Positions 44,176 to 53,772 of a DNA stretch of 64,000 nucleotides are shown in pieces; the stretch's first letter is position 1, and every line of letters starts with the position of its first letter. The stretch spans positions 62,001 to 126,000 of the forward strand of contig NZ_LIXZ01000007.1 of assembly GCF_001305855.1 (NCBI RefSeq), written 5' to 3'. The notes below the pieces were generated by a model. The model had not been told where the DNA came from and made no database searches. It saw only the letters and a list, made by a program, of their open reading frames with translations. The DNA comes from Rossellomorea vietnamensis. GTDB lineage: Bacteria > Bacillota > Bacilli > Bacillales > Bacillaceae_B. The position numbers and the translations under genes are program-made.

Positions 44176-45498
44176 ATGAAGCAGAAGGTCATCCGGTTAA
44201 GTCCGCCGCAGCTTCTTGTAGTGACCTTTCTATTTTTCATCATACTGGGGATGGTGCTCTTAAAGCTTCCATTTGCCACCACTGAACATATCTCATGGCT
44301 TGACGCATTGTTCACGACGACATCAGCCATGACGGTGACGGGGCTTGCCGTGGTGGATACGGGAGGGGCTTTCACTCTGTTCGGTGAAGTGGTCGTCATG
44401 AGCCTGATCCAGATCGGTGGACTCGGCATCATGTCCTTTGCGGTCTTGATCTTTATGATGCTCGGTAAGAAGATCGGTTTCAAAGAACGGTTGCTTCTGC
44501 AACAGGCACTGAATCAGACTTCCGTAGGCGGAGTCATCAAGCTTGTGAAATATTTATTTATCTTTTCATTTATAGTTGAAGGTTTTGCAGTGTTGTTATT
44601 AGCGACTGAATGGGTTCCGGAGTTTGGTTGGAAACGGGGCTTGTATGTAAGTATCTTTCATTCCATATCTGCGTTTAACAATGCCGGCTTTTCCCTGTTT
44701 TCCGATAGTTTGATGGGATATGTGGGAAGTCCGATCATCAACCTGACAATTTCATTCCTATTTATACTGGGAGGGATCGGGTTCACGGTACTGGTGGATT
44801 TGTGGAGATCAAAGACGATCCGTCAGTTATCCCTGCATACGAAAATCATGGTCCTTGGAACCTTCATCATCAACGTCATGGCATTTATGATGATATTCGT
44901 CCTGGAGTATAATAATCCGAATACCCTGGCACATCTGCCACTTCCGGATAAATTATTTGCTTCGTACTTTCAAGCGGTCACCCCCCGTACAGCGGGATTC
45001 AACTCACTTGATTACGGAAGCATGGAGCGTTCCACGCTGCTATTTACCATCCTGTTAATGTTTATCGGAGCAGGTAGTGCATCAACAGGCGGGGGAATCA
45101 AGCTGACAACCTTTGTGGTCATCTCATTGAGTATGATCGCCTTTTTAAAAGAGAAAAAAGATATCCGTATCTTCAGGCGAACAATTGATCAAGCGCATAT
45201 TTTCAAAGCTTTGGCTCTGTCGATGATCAGTGTGCTACTCGTATTTACTGCTCTTTTTTTCCTGGAAATGACGGAACATGATGCATCGTTCCTGTCCCTT
45301 GTGTTTGAAGTGGTGTCTGCTTTCGGTACAGTGGGATTATCCATGGGGATAACGGGATCTCTTTCCATAGTAGGGAAGTGGGTCATCATCATTGTCATGT
45401 TTGTCGGGAAACTCGGTCCGCTCACCTTGGCGTTCTCCCTGTCTCGCCCTGACAAAGAGAAAATCCGCTATCCTAAAGAAGATATCCTTACAGGTTAA
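44176..45498 (+). CDS. ktrB: KtrB, sodium-dependent potassium transporter pore
   Basis: A 440-residue membrane protein of the TrkH/KtrB family with four pore loops (TTSAMTVTGLAVVDTG, SISAFNNAGFSLF, AVTPRTAGFNSLDYG, SAFGTVGLSMGITG), each holding the selectivity glycine. It works with KtrA to import potassium for turgor. It shares the c-di-AMP-controlled transcript. Confidence 0.95.
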   Translation: MKQKVIRLSPPQLLVVTFLFFIILGMVLLKLPFATTEHISWLDALFTTTSAMTVTGLAVVDTGGAFTLFGEVVVMSLIQIGGLGIMSFAVLIFMMLGKKIGFKERLLLQQALNQTSVGGVIKLVKYLFIFSFIVEGFAVLLLATEWVPEFGWKRGLYVSIFHSISAFNNAGFSLFSDSLMGYVGSPIINLTISFLFILGGIGFTVLVDLWRSKTIRQLSLHTKIMVLGTFIINVMAFMMIFVLEYNNPNTLAHLPLPDKLFASYFQAVTPRTAGFNSLDYGSMERSTLLFTILLMFIGAGSASTGGGIKLTTFVVISLSMIAFLKEKKDIRIFRRTIDQAHIFKALALSMISVLLVFTALFFLEMTEHDASFLSLVFEVVSAFGTVGLSMGITGSLSIVGKWVIIIVMFVGKLGPLTLAFSLSRPDKEKIRYPKEDILTG

Positions 45499-45507
45499 TA
45501 GCTATGT

Positions 45508-45559
45508 AATCGGCTTTCGTGCTTTACCCTAAAGGGGTGAGCGGGGAAGCCGATTTTTT
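45508..45559 (+). terminator. Terminator after ktrB
   Basis: AATCGGCTT at 45508 pairs with AAGCCGATT at 45547, with inner CCCT...GGGG pairing, followed by TTTTT. Confidence 0.85.
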
Positions 45560-45642
45560 ATAAAACCAGCAAGATTCCGTCCATGACCACGCATGAGGCT
45601 AAAAACAATCTTATTAAGCGTTTTCATCATCGGTTACTGATA

Positions 45643-45671
45643 TTGACGAAAGTCTTGTACGGGATTATACT
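45643..45671 (+). promoter_or_regulatory. Sigma-A promoter of serC-serA
   Basis: TTGACG 45643-45648, 17-base spacer, TATACT 45666-45671. Transcription would begin near 45678, which excludes start codons upstream of that for serC. No T-box is visible. Confidence 0.8.
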
Positions 45672-45705
45672 GTTGAAAAATTCTGAACTTTTGGTGGTGC
45701 TGTTG

Positions 45706-46785
45706 TTGAAGCGTGTGTATAATTTTTCTGCTGGTCCTGCTGTGTTGCCTGAGCCTGTGTTGAGGAAGGTTCAAGCCGAGTTATTGAATTATCGGGAAAC
45801 GGGTATGTCTGTGATGGAATTGAGTCATCGGTCGGCCCCTTTTCAAAATATAATAGAAGAAGCACAAGGATTACTGAGGGAACTTCTTTCTATCCCTGAG
45901 AATTATCAAGTGGTCTTTATGCAGGGGGGAGCTTCCCTGCAGTTCTCCACGATCCCCCTTAATCTGCTGGGTGAAGATCAGGAAGCGACCTATATCGAAA
46001 CAGGCAGTTGGTCGAAGAAAGCGATAAAAGAAGCGGGGAAAGTGGGAGAGGTACGGAGGTTGTCTCCCTCAGAACCATTTGAGATCCCGGACTATGAACC
46101 AGAGGACTTTTCAACGGAAGCGAGCTATGTACATATCACATCCAATAATACGATCGAGGGAACCCGGTTCCATGAATATCCCGATACGGGAGGCATTCCC
46201 CTCGTGGCCGACATGTCATCTCATATCCTTTCTGAGAAAATAGATGTTTCCTCTTTCGGGCTCATTTATGCAGGCGCCCAGAAGAACCTCGGCCCATCCG
46301 GGGTGACCGTTGCCATCATTCACGATAGTCTCATCGGGAAGGCACCGGGGAGTTGTCCGACGATGCTGAACTACGAAACGTATGTAAAGCATGATTCCCT
46401 CTTCAATACGCCGCCGACCTTTTCCATCTACGTCCTGAAACTTGTACTGGAATGGGTGAAGGAGAACGGTGGAGTGGAAGGGATGCAGGCCCATAATGAG
46501 AGGAAAGCCGCTCTTCTATACGACTGTATTGATGAATCATCATTATTTCAAAACCCCGTACCGGAGAAAAATCGTTCCTTGATGAACATTCCTTTTTCCA
46601 CGGGCAGTGAAGAACTGGACGCGGATTTTTTAAAGGGAGCCAAAGCGCAGGGGTTTGAATTTTTAAAAGGTCATCGTTCCGTTGGAGGAATGAGGGCGAG
46701 TCTATACAACGCCATGCCACTTGAAGGAGTGGAATCGCTGGTCGATTTCATGAAAAAATTTGAATCTGATCGAGGAGGATGTTGA
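45706..46785 (+). CDS. serC: Phosphoserine aminotransferase
   Basis: A 359-residue PLP aminotransferase: YNFSAGPAVLPEPVL start, MELSHRS, QGGASLQFS, ITSNNTIEGTRFHE, GAQKNLGPSGV (PLP lysine near 194) and GHRSVGGMRASLYNA. It converts 3-phosphohydroxypyruvate to phosphoserine. TTG 45706 is chosen because it gives the family N-terminus and lies downstream of the promoter; TTG 45691 is the alternative. No good ribosome site is visible, so initiation may be weak. serA follows directly. Confidence 0.92.
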   Translation: MKRVYNFSAGPAVLPEPVLRKVQAELLNYRETGMSVMELSHRSAPFQNIIEEAQGLLRELLSIPENYQVVFMQGGASLQFSTIPLNLLGEDQEATYIETGSWSKKAIKEAGKVGEVRRLSPSEPFEIPDYEPEDFSTEASYVHITSNNTIEGTRFHEYPDTGGIPLVADMSSHILSEKIDVSSFGLIYAGAQKNLGPSGVTVAIIHDSLIGKAPGSCPTMLNYETYVKHDSLFNTPPTFSIYVLKLVLEWVKENGGVEGMQAHNERKAALLYDCIDESSLFQNPVPEKNRSLMNIPFSTGSEELDADFLKGAKAQGFEFLKGHRSVGGMRASLYNAMPLEGVESLVDFMKKFESDRGGC

Positions 46786-46787
46786 GC

Positions 46788-47963
46788 ATGATTTCAATTA
46801 ATACGTATAACGCCATCAGTCAAAGCGGATTATCACTGATCGAGGGCGATCTGAACTATCATCTGAATGGGAACGGGGATCCGGATGGAATCCTCGTCAG
46901 ATCGAAGAACCTTCATGATTACGATTTCCCGGCATCCGTCAAGGCGATCGCCCGTGCAGGAGCCGGTGTCAATAATATCCCCATCGATCTCTGTACGGAA
47001 AAGGGGATAGTCGTTTTCAATACACCCGGTGCCAATGCCAATGCGGTCAAGGAGCTGGTCCTTGCCAATCTGATCGCTTCCTCCCGTAACCTGTATTCTG
47101 CCGTCGGCTGGACAAACTCGTTAAAAGAGTCGGAAGATGATGTCCCGGGTGTCGTGGAAGCGAAGAAAAAGGAATTCGTAGGAAGTGAGATCAAAGGGAA
47201 GAAGCTCGGAGTCGTCGGCTTGGGAGCGATCGGTGTCCTTGTCGCTAACGATGCCCTTGCCCTCGGGATGGATGTAGTAGCCTATGATCCATTTATCTCT
47301 GTTGACGCTGCATGGCGTTTATCGCAGGATGTGAAGCGCGCCCATCACATTGAAGAAGTGTGGGCAGCGTGTGATTTTGTCACGCTGCACATCCCTTTGA
47401 CAGACAAAACGGCAAGCTTTGTAAGTGAAGAGGCATTTGGGAAAATGAAAAAAGGGATGACGATCCTGAACTTTTCAAGGGGTGAACTGGTGGAAGAGGA
47501 TGCCATGGCCGGTGCACTGGAGTCAGGAGTTGTCAGGAAATACGTGACGGACTTCCCGAATCAAAGGGTCCTCGCCATGAAAAATGTCGTGCCGGTACCG
47601 CATCTCGGTGCTTCCACCGTCGAATCGGAAGAAAACTGTGCCATCATGGCCACTAAGCAGCTGAAAACCTATCTTGAAACAGGGAATATCAAACATGCGG
47701 TCAACCTCCCGGACGTCGAGCTTCCATACAGCGGGAAGATGAGAGTGACGGTCATGCATCAGAACATCCCGAACATGGTGGGACAAATCGCCACGGTCCT
47801 GTCAGGTTATGCCGTTAACATCGCTGATATGATCAATCGCAGTAAGAGCACGTGGGCGTACACCATGATCGACCTTGACCAGAAATTAGCGGAAGATGAA
47901 CATGCCGAAGTGAAACAAAAAATGAAAAACATCACCGGCGTCGTATCCGTACGCCTCATATAA
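46788..47963 (+). CDS. serA: D-3-phosphoglycerate dehydrogenase, short form with ACT domain
   Basis: A 391-residue NAD-dependent dehydrogenase. NAD-binding GVVGLGAIGVLVAND is near residues 140-154, active-site His near PHLGASTVES, and an ACT domain occupies about residues 315-391 (RVTVMHQNIPNMVGQIATVLS). It catalyses the first step of serine synthesis. It lacks the intervening domain of the 525-residue B. subtilis SerA. ATG 46788 sits 9 bases after GAGGAGG and 2 bases after serC. Confidence 0.91.
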   Translation: MISINTYNAISQSGLSLIEGDLNYHLNGNGDPDGILVRSKNLHDYDFPASVKAIARAGAGVNNIPIDLCTEKGIVVFNTPGANANAVKELVLANLIASSRNLYSAVGWTNSLKESEDDVPGVVEAKKKEFVGSEIKGKKLGVVGLGAIGVLVANDALALGMDVVAYDPFISVDAAWRLSQDVKRAHHIEEVWAACDFVTLHIPLTDKTASFVSEEAFGKMKKGMTILNFSRGELVEEDAMAGALESGVVRKYVTDFPNQRVLAMKNVVPVPHLGASTVESEENCAIMATKQLKTYLETGNIKHAVNLPDVELPYSGKMRVTVMHQNIPNMVGQIATVLSGYAVNIADMINRSKSTWAYTMIDLDQKLAEDEHAEVKQKMKNITGVVSVRLI

Positions 47964-47972
47964 AGTGACAAA

Positions 47973-48003
47973 CACTCCCTTATTTGATGAGGGAGTTTTT
48001 TTA
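47973..48003 (+). terminator. Terminator after serA
   Basis: ACTCCCT pairs with AGGGAGT (plus flanking A/T), followed by a T run. Confidence 0.85.
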
Positions 48004-48177
48004 TCACCCCTTGCTATCCTGAAAAAACATGGACAGGCAATCCGCACGTATCATTCCACCGTAAAATACCATATTAGTAAGAGAAGTAGAAAAGGATAAG
48101 CCACCAATCGTTGCATCGGCCGACTCTCCTTGATACTATTTTCATAAAGTAAAGATAATCAGTGAGAGGAGAATACC

Positions 48178-48819
48178 ATGGGAATTCATCATTATTTTAA
48201 AAGCTTATCAGATCTCGAGACACTCATCCGCTGTCCGGGTCGCTTCAAATACCACGAGCATAATGTGGCCAGCCACTCCTTTAAAGTAACGAAAATCGCC
48301 CAGTTTCTCGGGACGGTGGAGGAACAGAACGGGAAAGAACTGGATTGGAAAGCCCTCTACGAAAAAGCATTGAATCATGACTACGCAGAATTGTTCACCG
48401 GAGATATCAAGACCCCTGTGAAATATGCTTCGGGAAAATTAAGAGAGCTCTTCAGCCAGGTGGAGGATCAGATGGTGAATAAATTCATCACAACGGAGTT
48501 TCCCCCGCAATTCCAGGAAGTGTACCGGGAACGTTTCAAAGAAGGAAAGGACGAGACGCTGGAAGGAAGGATTTTGTCCGTCGCAGATAAAATCGATCTT
48601 TTATACGAATCCTTCGGAGAAATCCAAAAAGGAAATCCTGAACCGTTGTTTATTGAAATTTATCAGGAGGCACTGACGACGATCGTTAAATATAAGGACA
48701 TGGAATGCGTTCAATACTTTCTTGAATACATCCTTCCTGATATGCTGTCTGAAAAATTCATCCCCCATCATGAGCTGAAAGAACGGACACAGAAACTGAT
48801 CCGGGAGGCTGAAGAGTAA
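48178..48819 (+). CDS. HD-domain hydrolase, YfbR-like 5'-nucleotidase
   Basis: A 213-residue protein of the YfbR/COG1896 HD superfamily. Metal ligands appear as H in EHNVASHSF (residues about 27-35), the HD pair in LNHDYAELFTGD (near 73) and Asp in SVADKIDLLYES (near 140). Relatives dephosphorylate deoxynucleoside monophosphates. Substrate here is inferred. GAGGAGA precedes ATG 48178. Confidence 0.85.
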   Translation: MGIHHYFKSLSDLETLIRCPGRFKYHEHNVASHSFKVTKIAQFLGTVEEQNGKELDWKALYEKALNHDYAELFTGDIKTPVKYASGKLRELFSQVEDQMVNKFITTEFPPQFQEVYRERFKEGKDETLEGRILSVADKIDLLYESFGEIQKGNPEPLFIEIYQEALTTIVKYKDMECVQYFLEYILPDMLSEKFIPHHELKERTQKLIREAEE

Positions 48820-48891
48820 GAACCCCCTTTCCAGATAGGGGAAACTTCGGTAGAATATGTGTTATTCCCTTATTTACAAGGAGAGTTGAAC

Positions 48892-49122
48892 GTGTCCAAA
48901 ATTATTTTAGGCTTATTTTTACCGGGATTGCTTGTCGTTCTGTTCACCAGGGTGACGTATAATCATTATGTCGGCTTGATTCTGACCGTTGCTCTCATAG
49001 CGGCTTCGGTGTCAAAGGGATATACGGATTCATGGTTGCTCATAGTCATAGACGCGGCATCGCTCACCGCCGGATTCTGGTATAGTGACCGGATGATGAA
49101 AAAAGCGAAGAGAAGTGCATAG
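48892..49122 (+). CDS. csbA: CsbA, small general-stress membrane protein
   Basis: A 76-residue protein, same length as B. subtilis CsbA, with three hydrophobic segments and the conserved LPGLLVVLFTRVTYNHYVG. Molecular role unknown; in B. subtilis it is sigma-B dependent and lies before uvrB, as here. GTG 48892 follows AAGGAGAG. I could not find a clear sigma-B promoter upstream. Confidence 0.9.
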   Translation: MSKIILGLFLPGLLVVLFTRVTYNHYVGLILTVALIAASVSKGYTDSWLLIVIDAASLTAGFWYSDRMMKKAKRSA

Positions 49123-49130
49123 CCACGACG

Positions 49131-49174
49131 AAAAACAAGGCCACCTATGGTTAAAAGGATGGCCTTGTTTTTTT
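49131..49174. terminator. Bidirectional terminator between csbA and the amidase gene
   Basis: AAAACAAGGCCA pairs with TGGCCTTGTTTT around a 17-base loop; A/T runs flank both sides of the converging genes. Confidence 0.85.
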
Positions 49175-51185
49175 ATCGTTTATAGTGCTTAGGCTTGGGA
49201 TTCTCCACAACATCCACATCTTCAGCTCTTACAAAGGCAAGACGGTGATTCAGGTGAATCAGATAAAATTCGTCGTCTCCCCAGACGATCTTGTGGGTCG
49301 TCGCCGGATTGTACGTATAAACAGGCGCGCTGTAATAGCTTCCTTTCACTTTCTCGGTGGCGACATATTTCTGTCCCGGGGTGAGTGTATATTGAAGCAC
49401 ATCCATCCCTCTTACCGGAATGCCTTCAGGAAATGCTTCCGCTTCGGGATAAGCCAAACCGTAAACAGGAATGCCCGTTTTTCCTTCTTTCGCGGTGATG
49501 ACGATCCCAGAACCTTTTGTGGTGTTTTTCCCTTTTGGATTATAGAACCACGCTTTTTGAGCCCCGTACCAGATCGCCGTCCAGTCACCTTCGTCTTCTG
49601 CCTTATAAAACGTTTGACCTGTCACTGCTTTATTTCCCCAATTCGACGCATCTAAAGGATGGGCATTCGGAAGTGCGGCGTCTTTGATAAGGGGAGCATC
49701 AAAGCTTGGAGCACTATACAGGTAGACGAAGTTTGCCGGTTGCTTTGGAACAGGCTCACCCGTCGGTGTCTGAAGGTCCGGCATGTTCTTGTTGAAGTTC
49801 GGATTGATCTGGACTACATCTTTTTGCTTCTTCCCTGACTCAAGGGGTGCCCCCAAAATCTTCATATAATGTGCCCAATCCCAGAATGGGCCCGGATCCC
49901 AGTGCATGGTGGACTGTCTGTTTGCGGATGTACCCGGCACTTCATCATGGGCGATGATGTGATCACGGTCCAACGGGATATTGTACTCCTTTGAGAGATG
50001 CTTCACTAAACGTGCGGAGGCATGGTACAGCTGTTCGTTGTACCAGTCTGCCCCTTCAATGGCGATCCCTTCATGTTCGATCCCGATACTCTTGGAATTG
50101 AAATACCAGTTGCCCGCATGCCATGCTACATCTTTATTGTCTATCATTTGGGTGATATCGCCATCTGAAGAGCGGATCACATAGTGAGAGGAAGCCTGGG
50201 TCGTTTCCCTCTGGAACACGGTTTTGGTGAGATCATAGCTAATTTCCGTATCGTGGAGGACGATGTATTTGATTTCCTGGTTATCATATGGACGATTGGC
50301 TTTGTCGTAGTTACCGTAAGACCACTCATAGAATGTACCGTCATGATTGATTTTCTTGTAGGCTGCCGGGACGAAATGGCAGGCAAGGCCTTTCGGACAA
50401 TCGGCCTTGTTTTCTCCGCCGTCTGTTTTTAAATGTAATGATTTGATGGTTTCTTTATCGGGAGTGATTTGTTTTGGAGCGAGTTGGATGGATGAGCCAT
50501 CTTCCGTCTGTTTCGCCGCTCCATTGTTGATCGTTTCATATACCCGATCGGCAAAATCCCTTGCTCCTGTCTCATCGGAAGAACCACTGTATTTGGCAAC
50601 GGCCCCGTACCAATCGTCAAGGCCAGTCGGATTTTTACCGACTGTCTGATTCGCATACGTTGCAAGTAATGCCGCAGCTCCCCGGATGTTTTGTTTTTTA
50701 TCTTTCTTTAAATCCTCGGATGGGAGGGAAAGCAAGTCCGCCGCAGCTGTTAGTGTGTGAAGGGTAGGATCTGAAAGAGACACCGCTGCTTGCTTTCCGT
50801 CTGTCAGCACACCTTGCATGGGATCGTCTTCTTTTCCTGATAGAAACATATGGAGCGGATTGTCCGATGTGTCAGGGGCTTCCAAATCATCCACATTGAC
50901 ATCCGTCAGATGCATCAACCCGTAGCCGCCGGAAGCGCTCGGTTTTCCTTCATGATGCTCCCATAACGACATGTTATAACCCACTGCAAGGAGTATTTCG
51001 ACTGGTACGTCAAATTCTTGAGCGGCTTGTTGAAATGTTTTTTGCAATTCGGATGAATCCATCGTGGCGGCACGTGCAATTCCTTGAGAAGAAAGGGATG
51101 GAGACAAGGGTGTCATGGCGGAACCTAGTAAGAACCCCGTTAAACTGAGACTGCCTGCGACTTTCAACCATCTTGAATTTTTCAT
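49173..51185 (-). CDS. Secreted N-acetylmuramoyl-L-alanine amidase
   Basis: A 670-residue exported protein. The signal peptide ends near residue 41 (ARAA). Residues about 45-215 resemble a lysozyme/transglycosylase-like fold (FDVPVEILLAVGYN, GGYGLMHLTD). An Amidase_2 domain lies at about residues 290-445, with zinc-site motifs IVLHDTE, SSHYVI, AWHAGNWYFNSKSIGIEHEG and HDEVPG. The C-terminus has SH3-like repeats (LYSAPSFDAPLIKD onward). It cleaves the stem peptide from the glycan. It is a single minus-strand gene. Confidence 0.88.
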   Translation of the reverse strand: MKNSRWLKVAGSLSLTGFLLGSAMTPLSPSLSSQGIARAATMDSSELQKTFQQAAQEFDVPVEILLAVGYNMSLWEHHEGKPSASGGYGLMHLTDVNVDDLEAPDTSDNPLHMFLSGKEDDPMQGVLTDGKQAAVSLSDPTLHTLTAAADLLSLPSEDLKKDKKQNIRGAAALLATYANQTVGKNPTGLDDWYGAVAKYSGSSDETGARDFADRVYETINNGAAKQTEDGSSIQLAPKQITPDKETIKSLHLKTDGGENKADCPKGLACHFVPAAYKKINHDGTFYEWSYGNYDKANRPYDNQEIKYIVLHDTEISYDLTKTVFQRETTQASSHYVIRSSDGDITQMIDNKDVAWHAGNWYFNSKSIGIEHEGIAIEGADWYNEQLYHASARLVKHLSKEYNIPLDRDHIIAHDEVPGTSANRQSTMHWDPGPFWDWAHYMKILGAPLESGKKQKDVVQINPNFNKNMPDLQTPTGEPVPKQPANFVYLYSAPSFDAPLIKDAALPNAHPLDASNWGNKAVTGQTFYKAEDEGDWTAIWYGAQKAWFYNPKGKNTTKGSGIVITAKEGKTGIPVYGLAYPEAEAFPEGIPVRGMDVLQYTLTPGQKYVATEKVKGSYYSAPVYTYNPATTHKIVWGDDEFYLIHLNHRLAFVRAEDVDVVENPKPKHYKR

Positions 51186-51326
51186 ACATTCCTCCTGTGC
51201 TTATGTATTTTAATTGAATCTATTAAAAAGCTTAAAGAAAAATAGACTGAATAGTCAATCAATTATTGGATATATGCCTAGATGAATAATTTATGAAGAA
51301 GGGAATGAGGGAGGAAATAAGTGAAT

Positions 51327-51600
51327 TGTGGATAAAGAGTGAATTATGTGAATAACAGTGTGTTTTTGATGGTTATTCACAGATTGAAATCGAATACACG
51401 GGATTTGTTCACAAGAAATTTGACGAAATGTGCATAAGTTTACGTATTTTCCACAAGAAAACTCCACTTATGCACATAGTTATACACAGGTTGTGTATAG
51501 AAATGTTCGAATGTTGTCGAAAGAAGATGATCATTCTCCTTTCTTTGTCGAATTCACGATACTTTGGGTCAGTTTGTTCAAAAAGTTAACTTATCCACAG
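51327..51600. other. Cluster of eight DnaA boxes upstream of uvrB
   Basis: Nine-base matches to TTWTNCACA lie at 51327-51335 (minus, perfect TTATCCACA), 51347-51355 (minus), 51373-51381 (plus), 51429-51437 (minus), 51447-51455 (plus), 51468-51476 (plus), 51480-51488 (plus) and 51592-51600 (plus, perfect). A near match is at 51405-51413. Eight boxes in 274 bases is far above chance. AT-rich DNA (51186-51310) flanks one side. No dnaA or dnaN is nearby. Confidence 0.82.
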
Positions 51601-51622
51601 TGTTAAAAGCGAGGGTTTTAAA

Positions 51623-51634
51623 GGTCCGTCCCTC
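51623..51634. repeat. Single GGTCCGTCCCTC repeat
   Basis: A lone core between the DnaA-box cluster and the LexA box. Confidence 0.7.
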
Positions 51635-51646
51635 AAAAAGAAAAAA

Positions 51647-51660
51647 CGAACTTTTGTTCG
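51647..51660. promoter_or_regulatory. LexA (SOS) operator of uvrBA
   Basis: CGAACTTTTGTTCG is a perfect palindrome matching the Gram-positive SOS box CGAACnnnnGTTCG. It lies 123 bases before uvrB, a known LexA target. Confidence 0.92.
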
Positions 51661-51782
51661 CTTATTGTTGGTTAATAAGGGAGGAAATGTGGTAGAATGT
51701 GTATAAATGAATGTGCAGTGTTTAAGATGGGTATAAGTAGGTAAATACAAGGTAGCAGTCCTTTATTATAGGAGGTTTCACG

Positions 51783-53765
51783 GTGAAAGATCAATTCGAG
51801 CTCAAATCAAAATATAAACCAGAGGGGGACCAGCCCCTTGCCATAGAAAAGCTGGTACAAGGTATAAATGAAGGGAAACGGCATCAAACCTTACTTGGGG
51901 CAACCGGGACAGGGAAAACCTTCACTGTATCCAATGTAATCAAGCAGGTTGAAAAGCCGACCCTCATCATCGCCCATAATAAAACGTTGGCGGGACAGCT
52001 CTACAGTGAGTTTAAAGAGTTTTTCCCTGATAACGCCGTTGAATATTTTGTCAGTTACTATGATTACTATCAGCCGGAAGCATATGTTCCGCAAACCGAT
52101 ACCTTCATCGAAAAGGATGCCAGCATCAATGATGAAATCGATAAATTGAGACACTCTGCCACATCTTCCCTGTTTGAACGGAAAGATGTCATCATCATTG
52201 CCAGCGTGTCCTGTATTTACGGTTTAGGTAATCCGGAAGAGTATCGTGAGCTCGTCCTTTCCCTCAGAACAGGGATGGAAATCGAACGGAACCAATTGCT
52301 CCGTAAGCTTGTGGATATCCAATATGAACGAAATGATATAGACTTTCAGCGCGGGACTTTCCGTGTGCGCGGAGACGTGGTGGAAATTTTCCCTGCTTCC
52401 CGTGATGAACACTGTATGCGTGTTGAGTTTTTCGGGGATGAGATTGACCGGATTCGTGAAGTGGATGCCCTGACCGGTGAAATCATAGGAGACCGAGATC
52501 ATATGAGATTATTCCCGGCATCCCACTTCGTAACCCGCCAGGAGAAATTGGAGGTTGCCGTCAAAAATATCGAAAAAGAGCTTGAAGAGCAGTTGGCCGT
52601 CATGAAAGAAGAGAATAAACTGCTTGAGGCCCAGCGTTTGGAGCAAAGGACCCGTTATGATCTGGAGATGATGAGGGAGATGGGCTTTTGCTCGGGAATT
52701 GAGAATTACTCCCGACACCTTACCCTCAGACCGGCCGGATCGACTCCCTATACTCTCCTGGACTATTTTCCAGATGACTTTCTGATTGTAGTCGATGAGT
52801 CTCACGTAACGTTACCTCAAATAAGGGGGATGTTCAACGGTGACCAGGCACGTAAGAAAGTGCTGGTGGATCATGGATTCCGACTGCCGTCAGCCATGGA
52901 CAATCGTCCGCTTCGATTCGAAGAGTTTGACAAGAAAACCAAACAGCTTCTCTATGTTTCTGCGACACCTGGTCCATATGAATTGGAGCATAGTCCGGAA
53001 ATGGTCGAGCAGATCATTCGACCGACCGGCTTGTTAGATCCGATCATCGAGGTTCGTCCAATTGAAGGTCAAATCGATGATCTATTAGGAGAGATCAATG
53101 AACGAATCGAGAAGAACGAGCGTGTTCTTGTGACAACCTTAACAAAGAAAATGTCCGAGGACCTGTCTGCCTATTTGAAGGAAATGGGCATCAAGGTTCA
53201 ATATCTCCATTCTGAAATCAAGACATTGGAACGAATTGAAATCATTCGGGATCTCCGCTTAGGAAAGTATGACGTATTAGTGGGAATCAACCTGCTCCGT
53301 GAAGGATTGGACATTCCAGAAGTTTCACTCGTAACGATACTGGATGCTGATAAAGAGGGATTCCTCCGTTCTGAGCGTTCCCTTATCCAGACAATCGGAC
53401 GTGCGGCCCGTAACAGTAACGGAAGGGTCATCATGTATGCAAATAAAATCACAGACTCCATGCGAAAAGCTCTGGACGAAACAGAGCGTCGCCGGACGAT
53501 GCAAGAGGAATACAATCAAAAGCACGGCGTGACCCCGACAACCATCCAAAAAGATATTCGAGACGTCATCAGGGCGACTCGTACAGCAGAAGATGAAGAG
53601 GTTTATGGAGGAGAGCAGACAAAAGTCTCGAACATGTCTAAACCGGAGCGACAAAAACTTATTGCTAGCTTAGAAGTGGAAATGAAGGAAGCGGCCAAGG
53701 CGTTAGACTTTGAGCGCGCAGCACAGCTTCGTGATACCATTCTTGAGCTTAAGGCGGAAGGATGA
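51783..53765 (+). CDS. uvrB: UvrB, excinuclease subunit B
   Basis: A 660-residue damage-verification helicase. Walker A GATGTGKT (near residue 39), the beta-hairpin region [21 protein letters not shown], and helicase motif [14 protein letters not shown]. The C-terminal UvrC-interacting helix is [21 protein letters not shown]. It starts with GTG after ATAGGAGG. uvrA begins 7 bases after its stop, forming the SOS-controlled uvrBA operon. Confidence 0.98.
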   Translation: MKDQFELKSKYKPEGDQPLAIEKLVQGINEGKRHQTLLGATGTGKTFTVSNVIKQVEKPTLIIAHNKTLAGQLYSEFKEFFPDNAVEYFVSYYDYYQPEAYVPQTDTFIEKDASINDEIDKLRHSATSSLFERKDVIIIASVSCIYGLGNPEEYRELVLSLRTGMEIERNQLLRKLVDIQYERNDIDFQRGTFRVRGDVVEIFPASRDEHCMRVEFFGDEIDRIREVDALTGEIIGDRDHMRLFPASHFVTRQEKLEVAVKNIEKELEEQLAVMKEENKLLEAQRLEQRTRYDLEMMREMGFCSGIENYSRHLTLRPAGSTPYTLLDYFPDDFLIVVDESHVTLPQIRGMFNGDQARKKVLVDHGFRLPSAMDNRPLRFEEFDKKTKQLLYVSATPGPYELEHSPEMVEQIIRPTGLLDPIIEVRPIEGQIDDLLGEINERIEKNERVLVTTLTKKMSEDLSAYLKEMGIKVQYLHSEIKTLERIEIIRDLRLGKYDVLVGINLLREGLDIPEVSLVTILDADKEGFLRSERSLIQTIGRAARNSNGRVIMYANKITDSMRKALDETERRRTMQEEYNQKHGVTPTTIQKDIRDVIRATRTAEDEEVYGGEQTKVSNMSKPERQKLIASLEVEMKEAAKALDFERAAQLRDTILELKAEG

Positions 53766-53772
53766 ACGAATC

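Noticed and set aside
49185..49655. 156-codon plus-strand frame opposite the amidase gene
   Set aside because: It is a shadow of the well-supported amidase frame with no family features.
51327..51600. A true chromosomal origin
   Set aside because: No dnaA, dnaN or rpmH is nearby and the surrounding synteny is the uvrB region, so a secondary DnaA-box cluster is more likely.
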